DNA from: Nelumbo lutea
Taxonomy: Eukaryota; Streptophyta; Magnoliopsida; Proteales; Nelumbonaceae
DNA: 64,000 nucleotides
Assembly (NCBI GenBank): GCA_022828595.1
Contig: JAKGHH010000001.1
Location: 120,788,999 to 120,852,998, forward strand
Direction: 5' to 3'
Position 1 is the stretch's first letter. Each line of letters opens with the position of its first letter. The notes under the pieces are model-generated. The model did no database searches and had not been told where the DNA came from. It saw nothing but the letters and a program-made list of their open reading frames with translations. This document shows, piece after piece, positions 1 through 13,400 of this stretch. Position numbers and translations under genes: made by a program.

Positions 1-603
1 TTAATGACAGGATTTTGAAGCAATTAAGCGGGTATTTGTTAATATGAATGATTTTGTTTTAGAAAACAAAAAAGACAACTGATTTGAAAATTTAATGTTT
101 ACAATGGCTTCAATTAATAGTAAGTTAATAAAAAAAAAAAAATTAATACTCATCTAGCAAATGGCACTTTGTCTATGATTTAAACATTAAAACTATTTTC
201 TTTTTTCTTACAGTAGAAAATTTTTAAATTCCAAATGCCTTCTCATCTTTCTTGGTTTTTACCCTTTTATTGCAAGTGCCACAGGTGCATGGCACATGTT
301 TATGCTAATAACTATTAAGATCTTAAATTTGGATAAACATATTAACATAATGCTATCCGTCAGATCAAATAATTGAAATAAAATATAATCATACAGGCAA
401 ACAACCTCTTAAATTTTAAAAGAGCAGCAATTTGTGTTTGTTTGGCCTAAATGATGAAATTTGGATTCATGATTCACGGGAAGAATGTGGAATAGTCTAA
501 TAATCCATAGATGATCCTGCCTTCTATTAGCCATCACGTTTGCTCAACAAACAATATACCGGCTGAGAGTCTTGTTATGTTGGCGTTACTTAAGTGTGGT
601 CAT
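1..603. other. Intergenic, AT-rich
   Basis: No coding homology, RNA gene or repeat was recognised. Short ORFs here look random. Confidence 0.5.
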
Positions 604-894
604 CATGGCATTCAAACTGCCGTTGATCCGAACGGTCCGACCATCCGGCCTGGGAACCGTCTAGGCAACCGATTCCATTTTACCCCAAACCCGGTTCTTG
701 GCAAAAAACTGTTGAATCAGTCAACAACCCGTTGACCCAGGCAGTTGAACTGTCGACCTGTTCAATGGTTTTGGCCATTTTTTATTTTTATTTTGTTAGA
801 ACATGCCATCCGTTTGAATTGGATGGTCAGACCATCAACCCGGAAACCGATGGCCAGAACGGATCCATTTCTAGGTCGTTTTTTAAAACCATGG
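604..894. mobile_element. CATGG-ended MITE, copy A
   Basis: Starts catggcattcaaactgccg and ends ttttttaaaaccatgg, an imperfect terminal inverted repeat. The inside is rich in AACCG/CGGTT words. It is flanked by an imperfect 7-bp repeat (TGGTCAT / TGGTGAT). Related copies lie at 35170 and 47257. Non-coding; the superfamily is not assigned. Confidence 0.55.
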
Positions 895-1229
895 TGGTGA
901 TTGGTGAATGGCCCTGGATCCAAATGAATTGGACAGTGACCTATCTAAAATAAGGCCACAAATTCTCAGTTACAGTTACTGTTCTGATTGATATTCCAAG
1001 TAACCAACATTTCTTTTTATTTTGTTTCTTGCTTTTCTTTTCTTTTCTTTTTCCTTTTCTGAATGAGAACCAAACTCTCATGTATCAGAAAGCCCATGTG
1101 CTTCACTTGCATCAGTTTGTCGTACCAGATACACTATGGAACTACGGAAGTATCATTCAACGGGGATCACCTTACAATCAGGTTTCAGTTCAGCTTAACC
1201 ATCCCAAGTTAAAAGGGAGAAAACACCAT

Positions 1230-1435
1230 TAATTTGCAGGCTTATTTGTTTTTTCTATTCCTCCTCGTTACTCCAGCCATTGTTATTCTAAAGGATTCCA
1301 GAACTTGTTCAGACAAGCCAATGTTTTTAAAGCATGGCGGAGGACTGACTCATCTGGATAAACCACATGTTCCACATTGAACTACAACTAACAGATACAC
1401 CCAAGACGAGAAGTAATATGTTGCAGAAGAACAAT
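1230..1435 (-). other. Probable FAAH 3' UTR
   Basis: Non-coding sequence directly after the FAAH stop. On the minus strand an AATAAG-type poly(A) signal is visible near 1243. The true cleavage site cannot be fixed from sequence. Confidence 0.4.
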
Positions 1436-1495
1436 CTACTTCTTCAGAATATCATAAAATATTGCAGGCTTCTTCCTGGATTTCTCAGAGAGTTC
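1436..1495 (-). CDS. FAAH: FAAH exon 20 (stop codon)
   Basis: Encodes [19 protein letters not shown] followed by TAG at 1438-1436. [10 protein letters not shown] is the conserved C-terminus of plant FAAH. Confidence 0.93.
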   Translation of the reverse strand, partial: ELSEKSRKKPAIFYDILKK

Positions 1496-4400
1496 CTGAA
1501 AATATGAAGGGTTAATGTTGTTTTAACCATGTTGTGCATTTATCAATTCATTGATGAAATGAAAACCGATAATAAAGCATGATCAGAAGATATGCTCTAC
1601 AAATTTCCATTTTCCCTTGTCTAATTCAGATAAGAGCTAGTACCTCCACTGCAGAAGCCAAACGCAGGATGGAAGCTTCACCCCAGGGACGGCCTATCAG
1701 TTGCAAGCCTACTGGAAGACCTTGTTTATCGTGGCCAACCTAAATATCAAATATGTCAGAGAGTAGGGAGAATATTGTCATGTGCAGCAATTTACCTTAG
1801 CTATTAACCCAACCCAAAATAACTAGCTGTAGAGCTAGAGAGTTACTATTTCTTTTAGTTTCTATTTTCTTTTAGCAGTTGCTATTTTCTACTATTTAGC
1901 AGTTGCTAATTCCTAGTAGCTGCTATTTTCTATTGTCATGTGCAACAATTTACCTTAGCTATTAACCCAGCCCAAAATAACTAGCTGTACCATATGTGAT
2001 CGAGACTCCACTTTTATAAGTGCTTTTTGGAAAGAGCTTTTCAAATTGCAGGGGACTAGTTTCAACTTCAGTTCATCTTATCACCCCCAAACAGATGGCC
2101 AAACAGAGGCAGTAAATCGAACTCTTGAGATGTACCTGCGTTGCTTTACTAGTTCAAGACCCAAGGAGTGGGTCCAATGGGTTCCTTGGGCCGAGTTCTG
2201 TTACAACACTAGCCTACATGCTTCTACTCGCAAAACTCCCTTTGAAGTGGTGTATGGAAGAGAGCCCCCCAATTTGCTTTCCTATGTTCCGGGTACGTCA
2301 AAGGTCGGGGCTGTAGATGACATGCTCCAAGCAAGAGATCAAGTGGTGAAAGACCTAAGAAGCCAATTACAACAAGCACAAGCTAGAATGAAGACTGCTT
2401 ATGACCAAGGAAGAGTCGAGAGAGAATTTGAGGTGGGTGACTGGGTATATCTGAGATTACAACCTTATCGGCAAACTTCGTTGGCACTGAGAAGATCACA
2501 TAAACTATCCCCACGATTTTATGGGCCATACCGGGTGCTGGAACGGATTGGTTCGGTGGCTTATTGGCTTGATCTTCCGCCAGGAAGTAAGATCCACCAA
2601 GTTTTCCATGTGTCGCTCTTAAAGAAACAGCTGGGTACAACTGATAAAATTGATTCTTCTCTTCCATTAGTATCGGAAACATCAGGTCACCTGCAACCTC
2701 AGCCAATAGCAGTTCTAAACTCTCGAGGCAAAGGGAATAAACGTGAACTACTTATACAATGGCAGGGGCTTCCAACAACCGATGCTACTTGGGAGGATGA
2801 GATTAAACTTCGAGAGAAATTCTCAGACCTTATGTGTCCTTGAGGACAAGGACGTTTCCATGGGGAAAGGATTGTCATGTGCAGCAATTTACCTCAGCTA
2901 TTAACCCAGCCCAAAATAACTAGCTGTAGAGCTAGAGAGTTACTATTTCTTTTAGTTTCTACTTTCTTTTAGCAGTTGCTATTTTCTACTATTTAGCTGT
3001 TGCTAATTCCTAATAGCTACTATTTTCTAGAATTACTATTTCTTTTAGTTTCTATTTTCCTTTAGTTTCTATTTCCCAGAAGTTGCTGTTTTCTTTTAGT
3101 GGTTACTATTCTTTGTAGTTGCTATCTTTTAGTAGTTGCTAAGTTTGTTGGGCCTGTAGACTATAAATATCAGTGTTCTCAAGTAATGAAGGGAGGAGGA
3201 AAACTTTCAAAGATTTGTCTTAAATTCTGTTCCATAGATTCTTAAGTTCTGCTCTTACCTTAGCAACATAGCTCGAGGTCGAGGTAGGGGGCGAGGAAGG
3301 GGTCAGGAGCATGCCATCAACCCAGAACGTGACAAATGGTATCAGAGCCTACACTATGCCTTGCAATTGCAATCGTGCGGCGCAGGTGGTGACGACAGTA
3401 TTACGATCATTTGTCCCATGTTAGTAGTATGGGATGCTAATGTGAGGTATCCCACATCGGTAGAATAGGATGTTGTTGTGGGGTATATATGTGCTTGGGT
3501 TCCCTCCCTCTAACAGCTAGCTTTTAGGGGTGAGTTCTCCTAAGGCACATAACAGTCACTTATACGATATGTATCAGCCAATACTGGCCGATATGTTGCG
3601 AAATTTCGATCCTTATGTTCATCGAGAAAATCGTTGCGATATTTCAAAAAGATGCAATAAAGTTCTTTAAAAAGACCAAAACTACACTTCCATGAATTGG
3701 TGCTCTCCTTCATTCCCCCTTGACAAAGCCATATTTTGAGATTGTATATTCAATTGTTAAAGTGTGTCGAATAGGCGTAGTTTAGTCTTCTTATGTTTGT
3801 TAAGTAGCTTGATTATGTGGCAGTGTTATTAGAGTTACTATGCCCCACACTTAAGTAAGGGCATTTTTTTCTTTGTAAAGATCATTAGAGTCTAATATAG
3901 ATTAAGGGGGTCGACTGTATGGGTAATCCATCAGATTTCGACAGACCCTTCTTCTTCTTCTTCTTCTCTTCTTCTTCTTCTTCTTCTTCTTCTTCTCTTT
4001 CTGGTTCGAACTACTGTAGCACCAGTCGAAACATGGTATCAGAGCTCCCAGAGGAGGTGGACATAGTACAAGAGGGGGTGGTCATGCTCCCAGAGGAGGC
4101 CATGGCAATTCCATGATTGGTCCGGGGTGGCCGTGGCAGAGAAAAAAATAACTCTACAAGGAAGTGTACTCATTATGGTAGGGAAGGACACAGTGAATTT
4201 CTGTTATGACCTACATGGCCCTCCCTCTAAATGGGCTAATCATGCTGTAGCAGGCAAGGTTGATATCAGTGACAGTAAACTGGCAGGCCGAACTCCTCCC
4301 ACATCTACATCTACTTCTGGGAGGGAGATGGTGAGTGTACCGCGTGATGAGTATGAACGGTTCCTTCAAACTACTTCACAGCATACCACTGCCGCACTTG

Positions 4401-7400
4401 CCCAATCAGGTATTGCTTGCATGTCATCTAAAACTCCTTCCTGGATTATTGACTCTGGAGCCTCAGATCATATGACCGGGACTCCAGGTGCGTTCTCTTC
4501 TCTTTCTGAAACCTCCACATCACAAACTGTTACACTTGCCAATGGGTCCTCATCTCCCATCTGTGGTGTTGGTAATGTTGACATGGCTTCTGTCCCCTTA
4601 TCATCTGTTTTATATGTACCTAAGTTTCCATTCAATCTTATATCTGTTAGTAAAATAACCAAGGCTCTTAACTGTTCTGTTACCTTCTTTCCTTCCACTT
4701 GTGTTTTTCAGGATCTCAAGACGGGGAAGAAGATTGGTGGGGGGCATGAAGCTGGTGGATTGTATTACCTTGACGGTGGTGGATCTTCAATTGCACTTCA
4801 GACTTCCCTTACTCCTCTACAATGGCATTGCCGACTGGGACATCCATCTCTCAAGGTTCTCAAGATGTTGGTTCTGTCATTGAGTCAGTTATCAGTTTTA
4901 CAATGTGAGTCATGTCAGTTTGGTAAACACTGTCGTGTGTCCTTCAGTCCAAGAGTTGAGAGTCGTATGTTGAGTCCTTTTTCTTTGGTTCATTCAGATG
5001 TTTGGGGTCCAATCAAAATAGTCTTATAATGGGTACAAGTATTTTGTCTCCTTTATTGATGACTGTTCAAAAATGACATGGATTTACTTAATGAAAGAAA
5101 GAAATGAATTATTTTCCATTTTTCAAAAATTCCATGCTGAAATACGCACACAATTTGGCATTCCAATCAAAGTTTTCCATTCAGATAATGGTCGTGAATA
5201 GTTTCTTACTTCATTTCAACAATATTTAGAACAGCATGACATTATTCATCAGACCTCATGTGCTTTCACCCCTCAACAAAATGGAGTGGCTAAATGGAAG
5301 AATTGTCAGCTTCTTGAAACTGCTCGGTCTATGCTTCACCACATGAATGTTCCTAAACGGTTTTGGAGTGATGTTGTACTCACTGCATGTTTTCTCATTA
5401 ATCGGATGCCCTCTTTTATTCTTCATGGTCGGTCCCCCTTCTCTATCTTGTTACCCACTTTATCTCCGTTTCCATTAACTCCTCGTGTATTTGGTTGTGT
5501 GTGCTTTGTCCACAATCTGAGTCCTGGAATAGACAAGCTAGATGCACACTCAATTAAATGTGTCTTCCTTTGCTACTCTCGGACTCAAAAAGGGTACAAG
5601 TGTTATAATCCCATTACCCGAAAGTGCTATGTCTGCCCTGATGTCACCTTTTTGAGTCTGTACACTTCTTCTCCAGTCATGAAGCACCCTTGTCTTCACC
5701 CTTACCTCCTCTTCCTCTTCCTGTCAATGATCCAGTTCCAGAGGCTGTTGTTGGAGTAGACTCATCACCTCATCCAATGCAAATCACCACTGAACGACCA
5801 CCGATCTGACAAGTGTATACATGTCGAACGACACTGACCCCTCCTCTGGCTTCTACCTCATCTGCGGATCCTCTCATGGCTCCTATTGCTGAATCTTCAG
5901 ACCTTGACCTACCCATTGCCTTACGGAAAGGTAAACGCAGTTCTACCCTCCATTCCATTTCCAATTTTGTTTCATTATATCGTCTTTCTACCTCACATCG
6001 CCAGTTTGTTTCACTTTTGTCCTCTATTTCCATACTTAACAATGTTCAAGAAGCTCTTAGTTCACCTGGATGGCGGTGGGCAATGGAGGAGGAACTTTCT
6101 GCTCTTCAACATACTCAAACGTGGGAACTTACTACTCTCCCACCTGGTAAGCATGTTGTGGGCTGTAAATGGGTGTATACTATGAAATACTTGCCAGATG
6201 GTAGTGTAGAGCGTCTGAAGGCCAGACTTGTTGCTAAAGGTTACTCACAGTTGTATGGAGTGGACTACATGGAGACATTCTCTCCGGTGGCTAAAATTGG
6301 TTATATTCGTATACTCATTTCCTTGGCAGTTATGTATGATTGGCCTCTCTTTCAACTTGACATAAAGAATGCCTTCCTCCATGGTGATCTGGTGGAAGAG
6401 GTATATATGGAGCAACCACCTGGGTTTGTTGCTCAGGGAGAGGTTGGTAAGGTGTGCAAACTGAAGAAGGCAATTTATGGGTTGAAGCAATCTCCACGTG
6501 CTTGGTTTGGGAAGTTCAGCGAAGTGGTGAAGAGTTTTGGAATGAAGCAATGCCAAGTTGATCACTCAGTGTTCAGCTATGACTCAGAAGCTGGGAAGAT
6601 TTTATTAGTGGTCTATGTGGATGATATTGTCATCACTGGTAATGATAAATTGGGGATTGGCAAACTAAAGGTATTTCTGCAAAATCATTTTCAAACAAAA
6701 GACCTTGGAACATTAAAGTATTTCTTGGGAATAGAAGTTGCCAGGTCAAAACAATGTGTAAATCTGTGCTAAAGGAAATATGTCCTTGATCTATTGGAAG
6801 AAACAGGACTGTTAGGTGCAAAACCGGCTGAGACCCCTATGGAACCAAATGTTAAGTTGAGCAGTGATACAGGAGAAGTATTTGAAGATCCTGAAAGGTA
6901 TAGACGACTAGTGGGAAAGCTGAACTATCTGACTATCACGAGACCCGACATCTCCTTTGCAGTCAGCGTGGTGAGCCAATTCATGTAAAACCCTCGTATA
7001 CCTCACTAGGATGCAATCCTTAGAATTGTGAGGTATCTGAAAGGAGCTCCAGGCCGTGGGCTATTGTATAAATCAGGGGGAAAACTTGAAGTAGTTGGGT
7101 ATACAGATGCAGACTGGGTAGGCTCAGTGAATGACAGAAGATCTACTATAGGCTATTGCACATTTCTTGGAGGAAATCTTGTGACATAGAAGAGTAAAAA
7201 GTAGACGGTTGTGGCCAGAAGCAGTGCTGAAACCGAATATAGGGCCATGGCCCACACCACCTGTGAATTAGTGTGCTTGAGGAATCTCCTACAAGAAATC
7301 AGGTTTCACATGGATAAACCTATGAGATTGTACTGTGACAACCAAGTTGCACTCCATATCTCTTCCAATCCTGTCTTTCATGAGAGAACAAAGCACATAG

Positions 7401-10400
7401 AGGTTGATTGCCACTTTGTGAGAGAGAAGGTTCTTGTTTGAGAGATAAATACAGAACATGTGGGCTCGAATGACTAGTGGGTATGTAACAAGCTAGGATT
7501 ATATGACATATATTCTCCAGCTTGAGGGGGAGTGTTAAAGTCTGCCGAATAGGGGTAGTTTAGTCTTCTTATGTTTGTTAAGTAGCTTGCTTATGTGGCA
7601 GTGTTATTAGAGTTACTATGCCCCACACTTAAGTAAGGGCATTTTTGTCTTTGTAAAGATTATTAGAGTCTAATATAGATTAAGGGGGTCGACTGTATGG
7701 GTAATCCATCAAATTTCGACAGACCCTTCTTCTTCTTCTCTTCTTCTTCTCTTTCTGGTTCGGACTACTGTAGCACCAGTTGAAACATCAACAAATAAGC
7801 CTACTTCATTGTACTGGTTCTGAAACCAAGTACCTATTTGGGAGGGCTTTCACACAGCAGCTTTTGGCGTTGCAAAGTGGCACCCACATGTTAAGCCATG
7901 AAAGCTATGTTTGGTGAAAAACCTAGAAATCCCAAAAACACTTACATTGAGCTGAGAAATCGACTTTCCGGTGAAGCTAGTTTTGGTAGCTTCTTCAAAG
8001 CCTTTCAATCAATGCAGCTCAATCAACATTGAAGCCCTCCCAAACAGGCCCCAAATTAGATTACATAAAGTCCACCAATAAGTAAAAAACTGAGTATCTA
8101 ATCAATGCCTGAACATGTGGAGTAAGAACTAATAAATTTTCAACAGCTGGACTTAAGGAGAAAGACTATAATTTAACTGAATTAGGAACTGGAGAGAGAG
8201 GTTCCTGACAGGAAGTTCTCACTATCAGAGAGCATTATCAACAAATAACCTACACCCAGGTGTTTGCCCATACTTCCATTTTCTTTTTCACCTTTTAATT
8301 TCAATACTAGATCATCCCCTTCCAAGTCTAGGGTGGTCTTGCTGCACCGGTCAACTGAGTAATTCTCTTTACGGGAAATGACATATCAACATGTATCATA
8401 AAAACCATATCTACCATTACAAAATCAGAGGAAAGGATATACTTTACTTACAGGGACAGAAATTGCAGGAAGTCCCAGAAGATTTGCTGCTATTACAAAT
8501 CGCATGAGGTAACCTGAAAGTAATGATGATATATCTATTCAGCCATGAATTTCATTGTACAAGTTGATGTGTTAAATAGCATAAGAAAGGTCCATCACTT
8601 GTAAAACTCGAATTAACCCCCAAAGACCAAGGAACATCATATCTAGTTTATAGATCAGACGCAATCTTGACAATTTAGAATAGGTGGTCAGAAGAAGCAT
8701 ATATTCAAAAACCATATATTCAAATGATTCAGATTTTGCACATTGATCTTGATGCATTCCCCATCATGTCAAGCAAGATAAAGATAACAGAAGCCTACAA
8801 TAATTACTCTTGATGCATTTCCCACCATTTTCAGAAGCACAACTACCAGACTGATAGGCACGGGCTTCTTCCTATGGGAAAATTAAGAACAATGGAGAAT
8901 AAACCAGTTTCAGACTTCAGACTGCAGATTAATATTATCAACTGACTGACCTGAAACATGTAAATTTGACTCCCCATAGCTGAGAGAACTTGGAGGTATC
9001 ATTGGTGCTGTCATACTGTTATACAAAACAAATCACATCATCTTGCTTTTAGTTCCAAGAAAATTCTCATATGCAAGTTATAGTTGAAAGACAACCTACT
9101 TTAAATAGAAACCAGTCATTCAAAGTTAAGATCTTTTGTTCTACAATATATACAATATTATTTTGGAGGAGAGCCAGAAAGGGGTAAATATTCAAATGCT
9201 CCATCAGAATGAAAAGTCTGCATCACAGATATCTTACTTTCTCCCTCATATTATTATAACAAAACCTCCACAAGTGGCAGGCCAAAGATGAAAAAAGAAA
9301 AGGTACTAATCTGAAACATAATTCTGTGCTACTAGTTAAAAAAATCATACCCAGTCGTTGGGGTTACAATGATATCAACCTTCTTGAAGATCTCCAGATG
9401 ATAATACATCATCCTTCGCCTGAATCAAAACAGATGAATTAGAGAAAAAAATAAAGATAAATCAAACATCGTTAAATATCATAATTGTTCATATTGTCAT
9501 AGATCACTTACTTGATAAGATTCCTATAAGAACTAGGAACTGATATCTCAAGCAGAAAAATATATACAAGTTTGTCAAAGGTTATCTTCCTAAGTGTTAG
9601 AGATAGCCGAATAAGGGTAGATTAGTCAATTCACCTTGGTTAAGTTATGAGCTTATGTGGCAGTCTTATTAGAGGTTCTCTGTCCCATACTTAAGTAGGG
9701 GCAGTTTAGTCATTGTACATTTAATTAGAGCCTAATCACTATTAAGAGGTCGACTGATAGGGTTTAGCTATCAGGTTCGACAGTTCTTTCATCTTCTTCT
9801 TCTTCTTCTCCTCTTCTTCTTCTCCTTCTCCTCTTTCTTCTTCTCCTTACTGGTTCGGACTACTGTAGCAACAGTAGAAACATGGTATCAGAGCAAGGCT
9901 CGTGACCTGTTTCAGTTCGTGACAACTTCAGTTTGTGCTTCAGTTCTCTCCTTTTCTTCTCTGGTCTGTCAATGGAGAAAAGTGGTTCATCCCAGGCCTG
10001 AAACATCTCAGCTCTTCTTTTTTTTTTTTTCTGGTGCGCAGAAACTCCTTTCCTAAGAAAACAATTTCAGCAGTGAATGGTTGGCTGAAGCTCTCAAACG
10101 AAGGTTGGTTATCTCTTCTCTTTGTGCTGTTGGTATTTCTGGGTTGAAAATCTTCAAGAAGTTGAGAGGACTGATCATAACCTAGAGAACTAGGTTGGTT
10201 GTTGCCCTGGTTCTTGGAAAAATTCCAAGAACAGGCTGTGTTTACAGTGACCAAATGGTGTAAGGGCTGCTGCTGGTGGCCGAATGGTGTAGGGGCTACT
10301 GTAGGTGACCGAATGGTGCAAGGTGTAATGCAATGGTACTAGTTGAGTTCTTGTTGGTCTTGTGGTGCCCTCTTAAAAGTGTTAAAGCAGGTCTGTATTG

Positions 10401-13400
10401 TGTGTGACAGCTATGGCTATGTGGTGGTGCTTGTGATGCACAAACTCTGTTGAGTAGTTGTAAGAGAGCTTGCATGTGGTTAGTAAGTGCTGAATTAATG
10501 TCGGTGTAGTCTGTGTTTTTTGTGAAATCAGTAGTGGTGTGGATAAGAACAAAGGCGTGTATATCTATCATTGTGTTTAGGGACTGCTGTAGGTTCTGGA
10601 ACATCAAACTCTTGGCAGCAGCACTTAGTTGGTGATTGGGAATTCAGATTAGAGGCAGCATTGAAAGAGTATCATGGCAGCAATGGGAGATGGCTGTAGT
10701 GATCAGAAACCTAGTGTGGTGGTTTCCTCTGACTATCTAGGCGTACAGATGACCTCAATTAAACTGAATGGTGAGAACTATGTTCCATGGGCCAAGTCGG
10801 TGGAAGTTTTTCTCAAGGCAAAGAGAAAAGTGAAGTATGTGAAAGAAGATAAACCATCGGCTGACTCTCCAGGGTTTGATGATTGGGAACAGGAGGATGC
10901 TCAAATCATGACATGGCTATAGAACAGTATGGAACCCAAAATAAGTGCCAACTTCATGTTCTTAGATACAGCTAAGGACATATGGGAACATGCCAAGAAG
11001 CTGTATTCTGGGCAAGATAATACTACAAGGGTATATCAGCTCTATCAGGAGTACTTTGGTCTGCAACAAGGAAATAAAACTCTAGAAGAATACTATGCCA
11101 ATATGAAGAACCTCAGAAATGAACTCAATGTCTATCATCTTCTCACTCCAGATGTTAAGGTTCAGCAACAACAGAGGGAACAACTAGATGTCACAAGGTT
11201 CTTAGTGGGGTTGAAATCAGAGTATGAACCAGTTAGGGCCCAAATATTGGGGGGCTCTACCCTTCCTACACTTGAGGAAGTGTTTGCTCGGCTTCGCAGG
11301 ATTTCTTTGGGACAGACAGAGAATTCTACACAGTTTGATAGATCAGCTTTTGTGACAGCCAGAGGAGGTGGACGTGATACGAAAGGGGGAGGACATGCCT
11401 CCCGAGGAGGTCGTGGTGGTTCCATATTTGGCCGTGGTGGTGGTCGTGACTCAGGGGGAGGCCATGGCAAAGAAAAAGGCAGCTCTACAAGGAAGTGTAC
11501 CCACTGTGGCAGGGAAGGGCATTCGGTAAATTTCTGTTATGATCTCCATGGCCACCCTCCCTCTAAATGGGCCAATCATGCTGTTGCTGGTGGGGTTGAT
11601 GTCAGTGATAATCAGCAGGCAGACCTAACTCCTTCCACATCTACATCTGTTTCCGGAAGGGAGATGGTGAGTGTACCGCGTGATGAGTATGAGCGGTTCC
11701 TTCAATCCACTTCACAGCACACTACTGCTACTCTTGCCCACTCTGGTATAGCTTGTCTGTCATCTAAAACCTCTCCTTGGATTATTGACTCTAGAGCCTC
11801 TGATCACATGACCGGGACTCCAGGTGTGTTCTCTTCTCCCTCTGAAACTTCCACATCTCAAACTGTTACCCTTGCCAATGGTTCCTCCTCTCCCATCTGT
11901 GGTGTTGGCAATGTTGACATGGCTTATCTTTCTTTATCATATGTTCTATATGTCCCTAAGTTTCCATTCAATCTTATGTCTATTAGTAAATTAACCAAGA
12001 CTCTTAATTGCTCTGTTACTTTTTTCCCTTCCTCTTGTGTTTTTCAGGATCTCAGGATGGGGAAGAAGATTGGTGGGGGGCATGAAGCTGGTGGATTGTA
12101 TTATCTTGACGGTGATGGATCGTCAGTTGCACTTCAGACTTCACTCACTCCTCTACAGTGGCATTGTCGACTGGGACATCCTTCTCTCAAGGCACTCAAG
12201 ATACTAGTTCCGTCTTTGAGTCATTTGTCAGTGTTACAGTGTGAGTCGTGTCAGTTTGGGAAACATCGTCGTGTTTCCTTCAGTCCTAGAGTTGAAAGTC
12301 GTATGTTGAGTCCTTTTGCTTTGGTTCATTCAGATGTTTGGGGCCCGATCAAAATAGAGTCTTATAATGGTTACAAGTATTTTGTCACTTTTATTGATGA
12401 TTGTTCAAGAATGACATGGATTTATTTAATGAAAGAAATGAGTGAATTATTTTCCATTTTTCAAAAATTCCATGCTGAAATACGTACACAATTTGGTGTT
12501 CCAATCAACGTTCTTCGTTCAAATAATGGTCGTGAATATTTTCTTACTTCCTTTCAAGAGTATTTAGAATAACATGGCATCATTCATCAAATTTCATGTG
12601 CATCCACTTCTCAACAAAATGGGGTGGCTAAACGGAAGAACCATCATCTCCTTGAAACGGCTCGGTCTATTCTTCATCATATGAGTGTTCCTAAACGGTT
12701 TTGGAGTGATGTTGTACTTACTGTGTGTTTCCTCATTAATCGGATGCCCTCCTTTATTCTTCATGGTCGGTCTCCCTTCTCTATCTTGTTCCCCACCTTG
12801 TCTCCCTTTCCATTAACACTTCGTATCTTTGGCTGTGTGCTTTGTTCACAATCTGAGTCCTGGAATAGACAAGTTGGATGCACGCTCCATTAAGTGTGTC
12901 TTTCTTGGCTACTCTCGGACTCAAAAAGGGTACAAGTGTTACAATCTCATTACTTGGAAGTGCTATGTCTGTCCTGATGTCACATTTTTTGAGTATGTTC
13001 CCTTCTTCTCAGGAACTGAAGCATCTTCGTCTCCACCTTTACTTCCTCTTCCTCTTCCGGTCAGTGATCCCGTTCTGGGTGTTCCTGTTGGAGTTGACTC
13101 GTCACCTCATCCAGTACAAATCCCTATTGAATGACCACCAATTCGGCAAGTGTATACACGTTGAACGACACCGGCCTCTCCTCCAGCTTCTACCTTGTCC
13201 ACAGATCCTGTCGTTGCTCCTGTTGCTGAACCCTCAGGACTTGATCTACCCATTGCCTTACGGAAAGGTAAACGTAGTTCTACTCTCCATCCAATTTCCA
13301 ATTTTGTTTCAGTATCTCGCCTTTCCGCCTCAAATCGCCAGTTTGTTTCACTATTGTCATCTATTTCCATACCTAACAATGTCCAAGAGGCTCTTAGTTC

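Larger units (their letters stand above)
1776..3348 (+). mobile_element. Rearranged Ty3/gypsy chromovirus fragment
   Basis: Order: two partial LTR starts (1776-1933, 1934-1988), integrase C-terminal half with chromodomain (1989-2843), a complete LTR (2873-3334) and then a primer binding site (3337-3348). An LTR followed by a PBS belongs at the 5' end of an element, yet this LTR also follows pol and a polypurine tract, so it is a junction LTR between two element copies. It lies in FAAH intron 18, antisense to the gene. No protease, RT or RNase H remains. Confidence 0.8.
3755..7787 (+). mobile_element. Ty1/copia element copia-1 (deleted, decayed)
   Basis: 4.03 kb in FAAH intron 18, antisense to the gene. 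LTRs 3755-4033 and 7533-7787, PBS right after the 5' LTR, purine tract cttgagggggag before the 3' LTR. Flanks TCAAT / TCAAC are a one-mismatch 5-bp target duplication. The leader and most of gag are missing: the PBS region joins directly to the glycine/arginine-rich region before the zinc knuckle. Same family as copia-2, judged by LTR ends. Confidence 0.9.

Noticed and set aside
3949..3997. CTT-rich ORF as a poly-Ser/Phe peptide
   Set aside because: A microsatellite inside the copia-1 LTR.
10674..10922. TAG at 10921 as programmed readthrough in copia-2 gag
   Set aside because: The related copia-4 has a Trp codon there and other stops in the element show the same TGG-to-TAG change, so decay is simpler.
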